28,170 bases of DNA from JAWLFY01 sp964462125 (GCA_964462125.1 CAYWXT010000046.1:1-28170); one strand, 5' to 3'; positions 21,701 through 23,479 are shown, numbered from the stretch's first letter. The notes: generated from the sequence alone by a model not told the origin. Numbers and translations are program-made.

Positions 21701-23112
21701 CGCTGGCGCGAGTCGCCGTCGACCAGATCGGTCACATGAGACACCCCGTGCAGATCAATTGTTCCGCCCTCGCTCGCTTCGACCAAGAGCTGAGCGCCGA
21801 AATCGGTTCCGCCCGTGATCGTCTGAAGTTGCGGCAGTACCAAGCGGCTGTCCGGGCCCGAAGCGGTCCAGCGTCGGGTTTGTCGACTGGCCGTGCTTCC
21901 CTGGAAGTAACGGGTCACCGAAGGCAACGTCAGCAGCGTTCCGTCGTGAACGTGGAGACTTGTGCCGTCGATGTTGACCAACGAATCGAGGTTTGCCGTT
22001 GCCCCAGCGAGCAGCGTGAGCGAACCTTCCTGCAGCCGGCTGAGGCTCCCGAGTTGCAGGTGCGCGCCGACCGCAATGAAAGAACTGCCGTCCGCGGTTT
22101 CCAGTTCGGTGAAATTTTGATCCGCGTCATGGACCTCTATCTCGCTGTCAATGATTTGCTTGAGGTTCGCGACGGAAAGTGATGCAGCGTCGTCCAACGT
22201 CAGCCGCAGCCCGCGGATCGACTTCAGCGACGGAGCGACGATCTGACCGCCATCGGACCACTCCAGTGCCGAATACTCCCCGCGGTTGAATCCATTTCTC
22301 TCCTCCACGTCACGGTCGAGAAACTCCGTCAACTGGTTCAAGTCGATGCGGCTGTCGTTGCCTGTGGAGGCCAGGGTGATCGCACGGCGGCCGGTGTCGC
22401 CGCTCGACGGGTCCACGATCTGTCTCACCGATGACAGATCAATCGATCCCCCGTCGTCGGCAGTGACCTCGGTCTGGTTGTTGAAGGCTGTCCCCCCGAC
22501 GAGCATTTCGATCCCGGCAAGATCAATGAAGCTCCCATGGCCACTGGCCATGATCTCGCGGTGCTGGTTGCTCTCGACCGCTTCGTGGCGATAGGCGGTC
22601 GCCCCCGGAAGTTCAATGCGCCCTCCGCCGGTGGCCCGCAGGTCGACGCCGTGAACCGTCGCAGCACCGCGGACGTGCAAAGCCGCCTCCGGTCCGTCTG
22701 CCTCGAACTGGGAACCGGGACGGGCCGCCAACTCATCGCTGACGAGCACATTGGCCAGAATCAAGAACTGGCTGGCGGAACTGTTGATCGAGTTGACGGT
22801 CACGTCGCGATCGATCGTGATCGCCAGATCGGAATCGGCGTGCCGAATCAGGACATCATCGATCGCCGCGGGCAAGGTGTCGATGTCCCAGTTCAGCGGG
22901 TCGCGCCAATGCGTCCCATCGCCTCCGCCGTCCCACAGAACCGTGGCCAGCAGGTGCCGCTCTTCCAGCTTCTCAAAGGGGACCCGTGCAAGCCCCGCCC
23001 GCAGTTGATCCCGTCGCCGTTGCCGCAGCCTCTTTTTTCGCCGCGAGTCCCGCAATCTCCAATTCGCCAGGGACGACAATGCCCCACGGCGCGACCATTC
23101 GGCCCGTTCCAT
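1..23112 (-). CDS. Giant multidomain surface/secreted protein with LEPR-XLL motif (C-terminus off the left edge)
   Basis: One minus-strand frame is open from 23112 to the left edge: at least 7704 codons with no stop in the stretches checked across its length. An in-frame TAG at 23155-23157 lies upstream. ATG at 23110-23112 is the first ATG after it and has GGGGGA 8 nt upstream; the adjacent GTG (23113-23115) is the only close alternative. The order of modules is a basic leader, LEPR-XLL motif, six 228-residue repeats, ten CARDB domains, PPC- and TIG-like domains, a helical insert, a beta-propeller, He_PIG/cadherin-like domains, an RHS/YD segment, two EF-hand pairs and a bacterial Ig array. 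LEPR-XLL proteins are typical large planctomycete envelope proteins. A role as adhesin, matrix or glycan-binding scaffold is inferred. No catalytic domain was recognised. The plus-strand ORFs opposite it are antisense shadows. The C-terminal sorting region is not in the window. Confidence 0.93.
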   Translation of the reverse strand, partial: MERAEWSRRGALSSLANWRLRDSRRKKRLRQRRRDQLRAGLARVPFEKLEERHLLATVLWDGGGDGTHWRDPLNWDIDTLPAAIDDVLIRHADSDLAITIDRDVTVNSINSSASQFLILANVLVSDELAARPGSQFEADGPEAALHVRGAATVHGVDLRATGGGRIELPGATAYRHEAVESNQHREIMASGHGSFIDLAGIEMLVGGTAFNNQTEVTADDGGSIDLSSVRQIVDPSSGDTGRRAITLASTGNDSRIDLNQLTEFLDRDVEERNGFNRGEYSALEWSDGGQIVAPSLKSIRGLRLTLDDAASLSVANLKQIIDSEIEVHDADQNFTELETADGSSFIAVGAHLQLGSLSRLQEGSLTLLAGATANLDSLVNIDGTSLHVHDGTLLTLPSVTRYFQGSTASRQTRRWTASGPDSRLVLPQLQTITGGTDFGAQLLVEASEGGTIDLHGVSHVTDLVDGDSRQRAFEFRARGDQSQINLDQLQSFIDRDVAPHGGFNEGKYSVIDAVAGGQVIASQLRSLQGTALSIDQPGDIDVSNLQSLIDSQLLVQGVDIELTGLESASRTVMTMIDAAASFPALTGIRGASVALQAGGTADLPAVTDIDGASFTVTDGVTLSLPQVTSYSVASSDENQTRQWRAAGAGSKLDLQQLRWVGGGEHFGARLRVIADHGGEIDLSGVEQFVDPDRGDPRQRSFEISADNAESQIVLDRLKNVVDRDSEPHSGFNAGLFSTLAESDGGSVSAPELTTLVNVQIASDSGSAEFNASGQGDDGALSLFGAAEAEVNGWEEAVSLSVAQPTPATWIAADGDWGDAANWSTGRVPGPDDSVILDSGSDVTVTIRAGAHLVRSISGADSLTIDNASLTVLRPSALTGQLTLRPGATLSADGELATFHANGPTTIQGANLLARWGGQLFLPHATDYSHGTTARNQSRVIRAEGYRSHIDLSGLTDITGGTQYGSTLSIQADSGGSIDLSRVTEIVDGPVGDTRQRFIEITSEGVGSEIDLRSLQRLHDADVATHSGFNAGLYTSLQSKHGGTLRIENLTEIEGVELFWHGSEIAPMSQLSTARHSRIDLQGDAFDFSGLTTATETIFNVHFGQLDLSELVEMAGGAISLAGGGTVKADKLSRVDGVNFSVSDGAVLSLPLVTSYAHGGQSTNITRSIRVDGAGSRLVFEALTEIANGNQYGAQIRMEAHAGGSLELPAVESISDGDSGDTRQRSVSIVADGLGSMVDLGRLRSFTDRDRDPHRGFDAGLYSRLIPRHGGVILAPALETLGGIELQISVDGVFETDPLRAVQDSRILLEGDGYFFPGLTDAAGTTFETRYASVELPQLTTLYRGGLVLQNGSELQAPLLSNIDGASLRVGGGMTLELPSVASYRFATTDGGQSAILRAEGPGSRLDLSGVTDLKGGRHRRTQLRAEALSGGTIDFSALIRIEEEDEGDQRHRSIGLLAEGIGSRIELGQLAEFIDHDAGSLVEANRSSTLTAQYGGLVELSPMGVILEGVVTDAGLAGTIRGDISSVSSGPRVVSLASSDDARDPDAPFLLIEFDKPVDAASFTSDDITLAGPEGSAQFDEPEPVSGEPSLYRVRMSRDSFAGGEYTVTVGPDVFDSAGNPMNQDGDTVNGEIEEDTFTGSATIVLPDLVVSEVTAPERVVGDPAEITLGWSVTNLGSATADRTSSIDAVILSTNDGLDEGDPIVVASFPSGELLEPGEALAQSETFSLPPALTGRYHLFVVTGLDEVDLEGGAELSSAAAGTSGRIDVMPSPYADVVVESITVPEEVIAGSTIRPSWTVTNQGIGITSRGDWYDRAFLARDAEGLDKVEGTATPSQHFGQLAPGGHYQRTGSIPVPDGLSGDHYLVVETAYQNGPFEFLYGDNNATVSVAFPVNLPPAPDLTVTEIIAPAETQEGTSIDLAWTVENVGVGGADGSWIDRVYLREAGNPEGDRLELGSFLTPSSVSSGQSYSRLEVIQIPSKLSGVFELWVSTDDDGDLFEQESDNNLAEAQQTLTVNVQPRADLQVDEIVIPERVPAGATLASEYAIVNQGAIGTGSHSWVDRVYLSLDTTIDPGDILIGEYERGAALAAGDRYRMEVDSVIVPLRFRGEVYLLVDADAEDRIPEWPKDENNLSYASLFVEPAPLSDLVVSDVVVPAQAVAAATIPVRYTVTNRGSAATHGDSWSENVYLTRDKNRPHPGQGDILLETVMHDGALGPLAGYDRILDVQIPDELESGTWHITPWVDPLGVIPEDTLASNVNPDDPSSIDNNNYKARELLIVGAQPDLVVGDVTAPDVTQGGTSITVGWRVENHGVADAGPGGWVDRVYLSNHPNLNAEDAHKMMLGERKRHLPLAAGASYSDSMTITLSPSAAGQYIVVVTDDALPPEPGVELPGFFSGLVPPQETFVPVAELNEENNATAAAIDVDPVSANLKVVAFDLPEVSFSGEPITVRYTVENIGDHPVWSGTRTWRDFLWLSADASFIRERASYLGAVDYSPSGLGESLDSNRTPGFILPGAQYSMETTVTLPEGTGGDYFLHVHLNAHNDRSPLFFPYHSRILMDDWYPATSGSNDVWSAHFERWAFEDPSDNLASIPLPITYRESDLRVTEFQVPESARSGETIPITFTVTNMGERATRSGIWSDRLFISQDVSLDNFDHQLATVGHVGTLPAGESYTETVDVRLPSGIDGDFHLIAFADSAAKQNRARQPSDIGFHLIGLEFELPGSLAPWDLASAAARESARGRVKEYQDEGNNQAVAPMPITLAPPPDLQVIHLAAPLRATQGQEVEVTYTVRNVGGATVAGQRDWQDLVYLSRDPHLDLQTDLYLGAIPHEGGLEADEAYTRTATVSLPPELLGSYYVFVVTDPDRLRPGGDVFEGAKERNNDRANELPMVIEMPPPVDLQVTSIEVPDGAEAGEPVEITWTVTNASAETVSGRWSDSVYLSADSQWDIGDAAVGRAEFRGTLGPGDSYTSSLLTAAPSLTPGSYRGIVRADIFGQVYEGISDGNNASASAATMQMTAPELTLGVPHSSTLPSDGEQLFQLDVPLDQSLRVQLRSADDASVAEIFLRHGSAPTPVTHDASSAGSLSSRSAAIVPSTKAGTYYLLVRGFQSASNSSPVTILAELLALAITDIDTDIGGDSKFVTTTIRGARFHPDAIVKLTRPGFAEFTPVNRRYIDASEIIATFDFEDAPRGLYDLQVINPGGAIAEIPYRFQIARTIEPEVTIGIGGPRYVFAGDTGTYSVALQNVGNVDATYVDFSVGIPELGINTNVYKLPFTRFSSNLRGAPQGDLADLPWAELDSGINRDGHVTADGFVYDLPADGSAGFNFQVLTYPGLRELHDHAWDELKAKLYEAFPNYAEVDLLAAGPEALDQIYPGLTLMWQTFGAIPDWITIPLIPFQFHVVASATSMTRNEYVDHALQEAERLRQGILGDHSATASLVNLAADREAWSEFYLMSLEEAGLLRDEGAVPPVQRDPKLMSQIAMLAGSVLQGPGGEEVIMDGALPTMFEKIRHWYGHDAEQLADSESFAPNFRGDSLSFFGLLDNPNPIPALPEYDDHDLGFEQSTHFQAMRVYVPWVPFDQRGAGVPADYQIHGITPNNEAAFFPLNLESYYEQQEQYSRSASMTGPFAFETGGYVPAGEPLPFTVNFQNDPNSTRHANEVRVVVPLDDHFDPRTFRLGDIRLGDVTVRMPSERSLYQGDFDFAETLGFNLRVSAGVDLNSNSATWLIQAIDPLTGELRRDSDAGLLQPNNARGEGAGFVSYTVELHDSAATGEQVMASGRVLMDNAPPEETESLSYLVDATAPTSLLEVMPLNDRGDFQVRWEVDDDSDGAGFKHVTLYVAEDGGDFEIWKRQLTDASGKLTFLGRAGHQYEFLALSTDRAGNREAPPSGKQAPADSAGTFFGELPAVDESPRAGIAQPPDASTEPSTNELFVQAETQIPADVSRVAPAEFTTVLQPFTAESFATGFNVIRTHSTSIGPMAIAEAPDGGFLISGGAARNEIYRMPEAGGEISAAWSELAYPVFNLAFDGDGRLWATTGGGPLLQLDPSTGAIVNAFGDGLTMGLAVDPATGNLAVGSRYGVESFDQQTGSFDRLSRDENLRIGSLAYDGQGRLWGVRWPQRDAVVRFTPSGRAESVLHFETPVDSIAFGQPGSLLESLLFVSHNSGDPSGMAVASDPSDSELTMVDVTTRRRIAIAQGGTRGDVVITTRDGRVLVSQSGQVDVISPITTPEVVAAHPADQTVVALPLGQISVTFSQDMRVGSSDANHSVINPQNYALVSASGDEATVQRVSYDAASRTAFLSVDALAIDDYTLFVGKSIEGAGGFSLPGDYRVDFSTVSDFSTLVDIHLSGTRLDRQNGTISYEATITNTADHDLWIPMFLTLEALEATLSVPAEPTARTGERQWMLSLEGQVADGIRLAPGDVTAARTVRLTAADDDRADFRNGVMASAPPNQRPEWVSDPPREHLAGDLYRYEANAIDSDGAAIFYLLRRGPRGMSVDSQTGVVQWPTSAGLPAKNDVSLLAFDSRGGWAEQAWTIQLLGGNRTPRFTSVPADAEMAESDTLELTIEAFDLDGDPLRYWVDNLPPRAVFDPDTRTLRWHPGPGAAGTYRDITIHVSDGVNTIAHSFDLLVAPADWPPVVGPLSAPTLREGERWAYRIPASAADETRLRFSSDSLPAGATLDPVSGELQWTIGFDQSGRWVIPVTVTAGEQSVSAELEADVLPSNGAPRFESLGRWSVDEGQSLQIVAFAFDPDHPEFELPVRRADGTLDPVEFQSPVSYVVEGLPPGATFDAETATIQWVPDFGDAGEYEVTIIATDDGGGVDQPMTAEATVPIRVRAVNRRPVIAPISNVSVKQGRALTVPVEVVDPDGDPITLSAANGLAGFPLPPFMTFSDFGNGTGAFDLEAGPEDEGNYMTSLLARDEGQQRSRGVDESARYDFIVTVLAEDDSEIEPAGTFESGFSASEDSTELAGQQGSSMSDGNRAPVLAHPGIQYGREGSPLEFRIRGADPDGGTTDFTVAELPDAATFDRSTGRFYWLPNHQQSGAYSVEFTMTDSEDASDSISVPIVIDNVNRPPVIAAEHHQVEIGGLLDFQITASDPDDDDPLRFRAFGLPAGASLDPKTGRIQWIPGPGQAGESVVDVRASDGLAETAQTVVIRAAAKATPPNVRIVTTPRFPAVPGQSVQVHVIAESLAKIDRLDLALDGIPIPLDSSGQAEFVAGEPGRQMFTATATDADGFASTTESVFKIRDPADRDPPELHLQLQPSDGPLTAPVDVLADIQDANLDTWELSLTPLGSTDGRVIATGNQSGNTLALSRLNPSELANGFYELRLSATDIAGRRTSTATDFEINAADFKDGFLRDDVDLSVAVGGHEFSLRRQYDSTMLPTVASFGDRWRLAATDVQLQSGHVPTGSESAGVFAPLQESDRVYVTLSDGRRVGFRFSPHVVQPVEGSTSVRFYRPEWIADEGVDYQLESVDALLTRGGDVYFDQTTGMAYNPANEALGREAYRLVAPDGSVDVIGTEGRVLRHERPDGTAWHFSDSGIWLDDTTFVQFVRDDAGRVTGVRTPSGKTIHYRYDSVGRLTEVIDSDRGSIFRYGYRSETSSELSVAATPEGGMSYPDSEPLTGDLATADEFSGTAIDASLERGETHRYAFAVESSQLASTADERLLLRVLTQRRNSRLTTDTPRIVGLDPTTRYVDGDRSVALYEIQQPDVYVIEVQGASPDLFGGYRLRVDVAGDINGDAKVDGLDSELLAGADGLFVGERGFVESADLNADGVIDQLDAQIMASNFGIASTPAKGAITDGFAPFPVSNLFTPPTSVPEEIPSSDPPPSLASATGERLRIPATEPPAQRPASKHESLASIDGATFAIRNGQFRQGDQEWSTVGNVQFLEETAVLGEAESSRTALRQAFYVPEEAEVLRFAVLETQLGRGTKRAPDAFAVALLDATTLEPLGAETDTTDSDSLLTVQHDGSFVASPNVTVSGLDPSDGFLGITGPRVVQVDISDVPAGSLGVLSLDLLGFAEADSRVVIDNVALGDAERGSPMAHSDQATTAEDVPVEIAVLENDQAADYSLDPGSVAIVDPPSNGSLSVDVRSGVVRYTPPADFSGDDSFVYTVGDVDGVRSNEALVQLDVTPVSDMPELRLHPASGDQDTEIPLRIEAATRDRDDSEQLWVTVADLPAGATLSAGVQRTAGQYRLTTDELDGLAMTPPPGWSGQAELMVTATSVDEPAEPANAVELLPLAVDPVFTHPLTIVDFQINDGEAQRSLLHSLEITFNQDVWLADPTADVLIENEEGEMHRLEPDRFRYDADTWTLQIDVDGTVMEDGQYFLSLRAEGIASRVNRLITLGAGPDLADDFIRLPFHRLLADLNGNDVVDDEDWLLLSEHYATAEGDPLYWRVADLNSDGLIDRAEYFHWINRHGRTTDSHGPGLAAAIALPDGAVPLVDAYPSGSSLTGAVHDPSEITSLTVSLNGAPPIDLIDRLTPESTFSIALVELFDGASTTMEDGDHEVVINAVDAFQNHAEPLTLSFTIDDTPPPIPSVPVVVMEDQTTLSGGTIGRTRLIIRSMSEPDSTVRLFRDGVEFGVGLSDGSAEFEVNLSALGDGSYSFTARAEDPTGNRSPITAPLQITVDTTPPPLDGLDLSPESDTGTIGDRTTSLSDASLVGETEAGATVSIDRTGQSVVADIDGRFVFDHVPLEFGQNRLEFTATDEVGNSRTRALNVFRPRLESNPPTLAVRLADDTGMSASDRVSSDPTITGAVSDDTGVVALWASVNHGPSFDVTDGLDGEAFWIDRDQLEHAWGRPFADGKVSIALIAEDAYSNRSTRQSVSFELDTFPPPSPGTPRLQGSTGSGVPETDRLTSLSSPTFSVQTESEGRLGLWLDGRESESFLVSAGLIEVPLDELAEGTHRLQAALTDRAGNTSERSDPLDFTIDLTPPEFVETSIHPPPSDSDAAEVTGITEPGASVSLLRGVETWTAIAATTADTDGQFSISGIRLRDGENVFRIAADDAAGNRVETDLRYDFDAPDLSPPSITVGLARDLGEDDTDRLTSDPTIVGVIDDASRIRQFRVRVNDSPFISTLGSLQDRRFTLDRPLLETIAGQSLEDGTVRVQLQATDEWNQTSSVVDFTFQLDTVRPETPSALQLATESDSGVVGDGLTNAEELLITTGSDADEGVMILYADGEELARADAAPAVAFRVPATLGRTRYVAQNLDRAGNVSHFTSPLFVTVDRSTTAPTLNLAPRFRGIGFGDGLHTTHPTVELTGTAKSGSQITVAGRDGFATADAFGNFVLSDIDLVPGTNSIEIHSTDPAGNVTSLVEAVAFHDIDPPEITIGLLDDTGRSDSDRLTNDPAITGGVTDASGVARLEATLSGSPWVDITRSLHGDLLMIKEATLQALHGEPLRDGRYLIRLRAADSLGHSVETDFAFDLDRTPPPIDHTPELMTSSDSGWDPFDDQTNATQPVVRMLAERGSLVTFLLDETEIEQVTSTGVAQLTLPHLDDGIYEITALVEDLAGNRAGPSAATTIEIDTQAPTLDSLTLAADHQSAPDASRTTDDVVTLVGFAEPGSLVRLSPPGTEAVASTDGSFSLEIPLDVGENVITAVVEDAAGNQSTREFAFIREEEPPSPDEFLLYTRANTVLQLDTEALLAIDPELTLDGNWTLTSVDVVSELGASVRLVGDEIIYDPTEVA
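3820..3978 (-). other. Second EF-hand (dockerin-like) pair
   Basis: Residues about 6379-6431. The loops DLNGNDVVDDED and DLNSDGLIDRAE both have the D-x-N-x-(N/D)-x-x-(I/V)-D spacing. The pair comes directly before the bacterial Ig array. Two internal dockerin-like pairs in one polypeptide suggest fusion of formerly separate proteins that each ended in a dockerin. Confidence 0.75.
4045..5515 (-). other. Jelly-roll-like segment, cadherin-like domain and SbsA-like Ig
   Basis: Three parts can be read. About 5510-4950 (FAIRNGQF..., LRFAVLETQLG, VVIDNVALGD) resembles carbohydrate-binding-like jelly-roll segments in secreted proteins. About 4945-4665 is a cadherin-like repeat with ATTAEDVPVEIAVLENDQA and VVRYTPPADFSGDDSFVYTV, a strong match to the 'N-D...G-x-V-x-Y-T-P-x-x-x-F-x-G-x-D-x-F-x-Y' signature. 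About 4665-4345 is a looser Ig-like unit, then an SbsA-like unit (LEITFNQDVWLADPTADVLI). Confidence 0.6.
5716..5874 (-). other. Dockerin type I-like EF-hand pair
   Basis: Residues about 5747-5799. Two calcium-loop motifs, DINGDAKVDGLD and DLNADGVIDQLD, each have the D-x-N-x-D-x-x-(I/V)-D-x-x-D spacing and are about 40 residues apart, with helix-like residues after each. Dockerin-like pairs are common in planctomycete exported proteins even without cellulosomes, and normally lie at the C-terminus. This one is internal, followed by a Pro/Ser/Thr-rich linker (about 5715-5520), and preceded by a PPC-like segment (about 6200-5900). Confidence 0.8.
6285..7035 (-). other. RHS-type segment (DUF6531-like start plus YD repeats) inside the giant protein
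   Basis: About residues 5360-5610. It opens with DVDLSVAVGGHEFSLRRQYD and FGDRWRL, which is how planctomycete RHS proteins begin their cage region. It ends with classic YD units: RVTGVRTPSGKTIHYRYD and VGRLTEVIDSDRGSIFRYGY. RHS/YD repeats usually number dozens and form a hollow shell. Here only a few are present and no RHS core (DPxGL) or toxin follows, so this is a short embedded fragment rather than a toxin delivery protein. Confidence 0.75.
7620..9770 (-). repeat. Array of about seven He_PIG/cadherin-like putative Ig domains
   Basis: About residues 4448-5165. Units carry the He_PIG hallmark 'L-P-x-G-A-x-x-D-x-x-T-G-x-x-x-W-x-P-x-x-x-x-x-G-x-Y', for example LPPRAVFDPDTRTLRWHPG, LPPGATFDAETATIQWVP, LPDAATFDRSTGRFYWLPN and LPAGASLDPKTGRIQWIPG. 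Each begins with a form of P-x-F/I and an 'E-G-x-x-L' strand, and several include a DPDGD-type acidic loop as in calcium-binding cadherin-like domains. Unit starts are near 9740, 9470, 9195, 8930, 8575, 8150 and 7875. About two looser Ig-like domains follow to 7040. Confidence 0.8.
10090..10425 (-). other. Second SbsA-like Ig domain
   Basis: The segment reads LPLGQISVTFSQDMRVGS, then NPQNYALVSASGDEATV, then LAIDDYTLFVGKSIEGAGG. This 'I-x-V-x-F-S-x-x-M...NY-x-L' pattern is usual for Big_5/SbsA-type Ig domains in planctomycete proteins. It caps the propeller. Confidence 0.55.
10430..11200 (-). other. NHL/SMP30-like beta-propeller segment
   Basis: About residues 3971-4228. Successive blade-like units read MAIAEAPDGGFLISGG, LAFDGDGRLWATTGGGPLLQ, GLAVDPATGNLAVGSRYGVE and LAYDGQGRLWGVRWPQ. 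The recurrent 'A-x-D-x-x-G-x-L-W/a-x-x' pattern is typical of NHL/SMP30-type propellers. About five blades can be traced. A binding rather than catalytic role is inferred. Confidence 0.65.
11420..12245 (-). other. DUF11-like segment followed by a fibronectin III-like domain
   Basis: The first part reads PFTVNFQND then EVRVVVPLDDHFDPRTFRLG, the usual 'Y-x-I-x-F-x-N...V-x-V-x-D-x-L-D...TF-x-L-G' shape of DUF11-like beta sandwiches. The second part (about 11725-11420) has APTSLLEVMPL, FQVRWEVDDDSDG and YEFLALSTDRAGN, an FnIII-like ending in DRAGN. Both are structural spacer domains. Confidence 0.5.
12500..13200 (-). other. Helix-rich insert of unrecognised type
   Basis: About residues 3305-3538. 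The segment breaks the beta-sandwich pattern with charged, heptad-friendly stretches such as WDELKAKLYEAFPNYAEVDL, ADREAWSEFYLMSLEEAGLL and EEVIMDGALPTMFEKI. No known family was recognised. It may be an alpha-helical module common to giant planctomycete proteins, or a degenerate enzyme or binding domain. Confidence 0.5.
13200..13734 (-). other. IPT/TIG-like domain and following beta sandwich
   Basis: About residues 3127-3305. TTTIRGARFHPDAIVKL followed by RGLYDLQVINPGG fits the IPT/TIG 'G-x-x-F...a-x-V...G-x-Y-D-V-x-V-x-N-P-G-G' pattern. The next segment (GTYSVALQNVGNVDATYVDF) looks like another adhesin-type Ig strand set. Confidence 0.6.
13735..14050 (-). other. PPC-like (pre-peptidase C-terminal) domain
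   Basis: Directly after the CARDB array. It has the pattern L-P-S-D-G-E-Q-L-F-Q-L-D-V, then a strand of charged and hydrophobic residues, then AGTYYLLVRG near the end, the Y-Y-L-x-V-x-G signature typical of bacterial PPC domains. These are small beta sandwiches in secreted proteins. The assignment rests on motif shape only. Confidence 0.6.
14051..18177 (-). repeat. Ten tandem CARDB domains
   Basis: About residues 1646-3021. Ten units of roughly 120-170 residues each begin with a form of P-D-L-x-V and continue with (T/S)-x-(T/R)-Y/W-T-V-x-N-x-G, a W-x-D-x-V-Y-L-S strand, a G-x-L-x-x-G-x-x-Y segment and a closing E-x-x-x-x-N-N. Approximate unit starts are 18175, 17800, 17420, 17040, 16670, 16255, 15815, 15300, 14808 and 14412. 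CARDB (cell adhesion related domain found in bacteria) is an Ig-like fold. Units 7 and 8 are longer than the others because of insertions. Confidence 0.85.
18180..18560 (-). other. SbsA-like Ig (Big_5-type) domain
   Basis: About residues 1518-1645. It reads ...IEFDKPVDAASFTSDDITL... then ...GGEYTVTVGPDVFDSAGNPM, the usual 'F-x-x-P-V-D...SF...' to 'Y-T-V-x-V...DxAGNPM' layout of SbsA-type Ig domains. These are structural spacers in secreted bacterial proteins. It joins the repeat solenoid to the CARDB array. Confidence 0.65.
18560..22938 (-). repeat. Two tandem blocks of three 228-residue beta-rich repeats
   Basis: The anchor G-D-x-R-x-R (GDTGRR, GDSRQR, GDPRQR, GDTRQR, GDTRQR, GDQRHR) falls at residues 238, 466, 694, 991, 1219 and 1447. 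Spacings are 228, 228, 297, 228 and 228 residues, so four are exactly 684 bp. The longer step holds a second header (W809, DGDWGDAANWST) like the first (W60, LWDGGGDGTHW). Header-to-anchor distance is 178 and 182 residues. Copies share an H-x-G-F-N-x-G-x-Y-S motif (weak in copy 6) and short GG-x-I-D-L rungs, which suggests a beta-helix or solenoid. The layout implies duplication of one three-repeat block of about 2.25 kb. Function unknown; passenger or adhesive stalk inferred. Confidence 0.85.
22930..23112 (-). other. N-terminal basic leader and LEPR-XLL-type motif
   Basis: Residues 1-60 of the giant protein. A strongly basic stretch (about residues 19-38, rich in Arg and Lys) is followed by FEKLEERHLLA at about residues 46-56, then W60. 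This matches the planctomycete LEPR-XLL pattern (consensus L-E-x-R-x-L-L), which normally sits near the N-terminus of very large exported proteins. There is no ordinary hydrophobic Sec signal helix. Export is inferred from family knowledge only. Confidence 0.8.
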
Positions 23113-23152
23113 CACGCTGATCCCCCGTGTATGGCCCGTCCGCTCAGCGGAC
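23113..23152 (-). promoter_or_regulatory. Ribosome-binding site and leader hairpin of the giant gene
   Basis: Reading the minus strand, GGGGGA (23126-23121) sits 8 nt before the ATG and decides the start. About 12 nt further upstream is a perfect hairpin: GTCCGC (23143-23138 region) with a 3-nt loop and GCGGAC (23147-23152). The hairpin may influence ribosome loading or mRNA stability; that is inference. Confidence 0.6.
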
Positions 23153-23354
23153 GCCTACGATTGCTCGGCAGGGACCAACCCAAGTGCGCCCCTGAACCCT
23201 TCCGACGTCCCTGTCCACGCCCGCCCCAGCGGGATCATTCGAGAAGCTGCCCCTTGAACCGCCCCACAGCCGGAGTTGGAAATGAGAAGTCTGCCCCGAA
23301 GGTCTGGCTGAAAGCCGGAACCGACATCCGTTCGATTCCATCACGCGGACGGTG

Positions 23355-23382
23355 AGTTTAGTACCCCTCTGCGGGAAGTCAA
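23355..23382 (-). promoter_or_regulatory. Sigma-70-like promoter of the giant gene
   Basis: On the minus strand TTGACT (23382-23377) is followed by a 16-nt spacer and TAAACT (23360-23355). The -35 is 5/6 and the -10 is 4/6 to consensus. Predicted transcription start is near 23348, giving a leader of about 235 nt. It is the only convincing promoter between the terminator of the preceding gene and the giant ORF. The leader (23113-23348) holds no convincing gene. Confidence 0.55.
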
Positions 23383-23399
23383 GTACTGTACACTGACTT
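23376..23399. repeat. Inverted repeat over the -35 box (operator candidate)
   Basis: AAGTCA (23376-23381) and TGACTT (23394-23399) form a perfect 6-bp inverted repeat with a 12-nt spacer. The left arm coincides with the TTGACT -35 element of the giant-gene promoter, so a dimeric regulator bound here would block or tune it. No regulator gene is nearby. Confidence 0.4.
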
Positions 23400-23408
23400 G
23401 AAGTAAAT

Positions 23409-23442
23409 CCGGCTCGCCGGGCCAGCTCGTCTGGCGAGCCGG
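23409..23442 (-). terminator. Hairpin terminator after the beta-propeller gene (possibly bidirectional)
   Basis: CCGGCTCGCC (23409-23418) pairs perfectly with GGCGAGCCGG (23433-23442), a 10-bp GC-rich stem with a 14-nt loop, 38 nt past the stop of the upstream minus-strand gene. On the minus strand it is followed by a modest T-containing tail (GGATTTACTT). On the plus strand it is followed by a TCTTTT tract, so it could act both ways. Confidence 0.65.
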
Positions 23443-23479
23443 CCCCGTCTTTTCCGCGCGATGCTTAGAAAACTGGAAC

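Noticed and set aside
20929..22182. Plus-strand ORF of 417 codons
   Set aside because: It is antisense to the 228-residue repeats and inherits its length from their composition. No domain or ribosome-binding site is visible.
18560..22938. Regularly spaced repeats considered as a CRISPR-like or satellite array
   Set aside because: The 684-bp period is in frame, conserved at the protein level and diverged at the DNA level, so these are coding domain repeats. No short direct repeats with unique spacers occur in the window.
23144..23344. Minus-strand 66-codon ORF in the giant-gene leader
   Set aside because: It starts close to the predicted transcription start with no ribosome-binding site and shows no recognisable protein features. 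A leader peptide cannot be excluded but is not supported.
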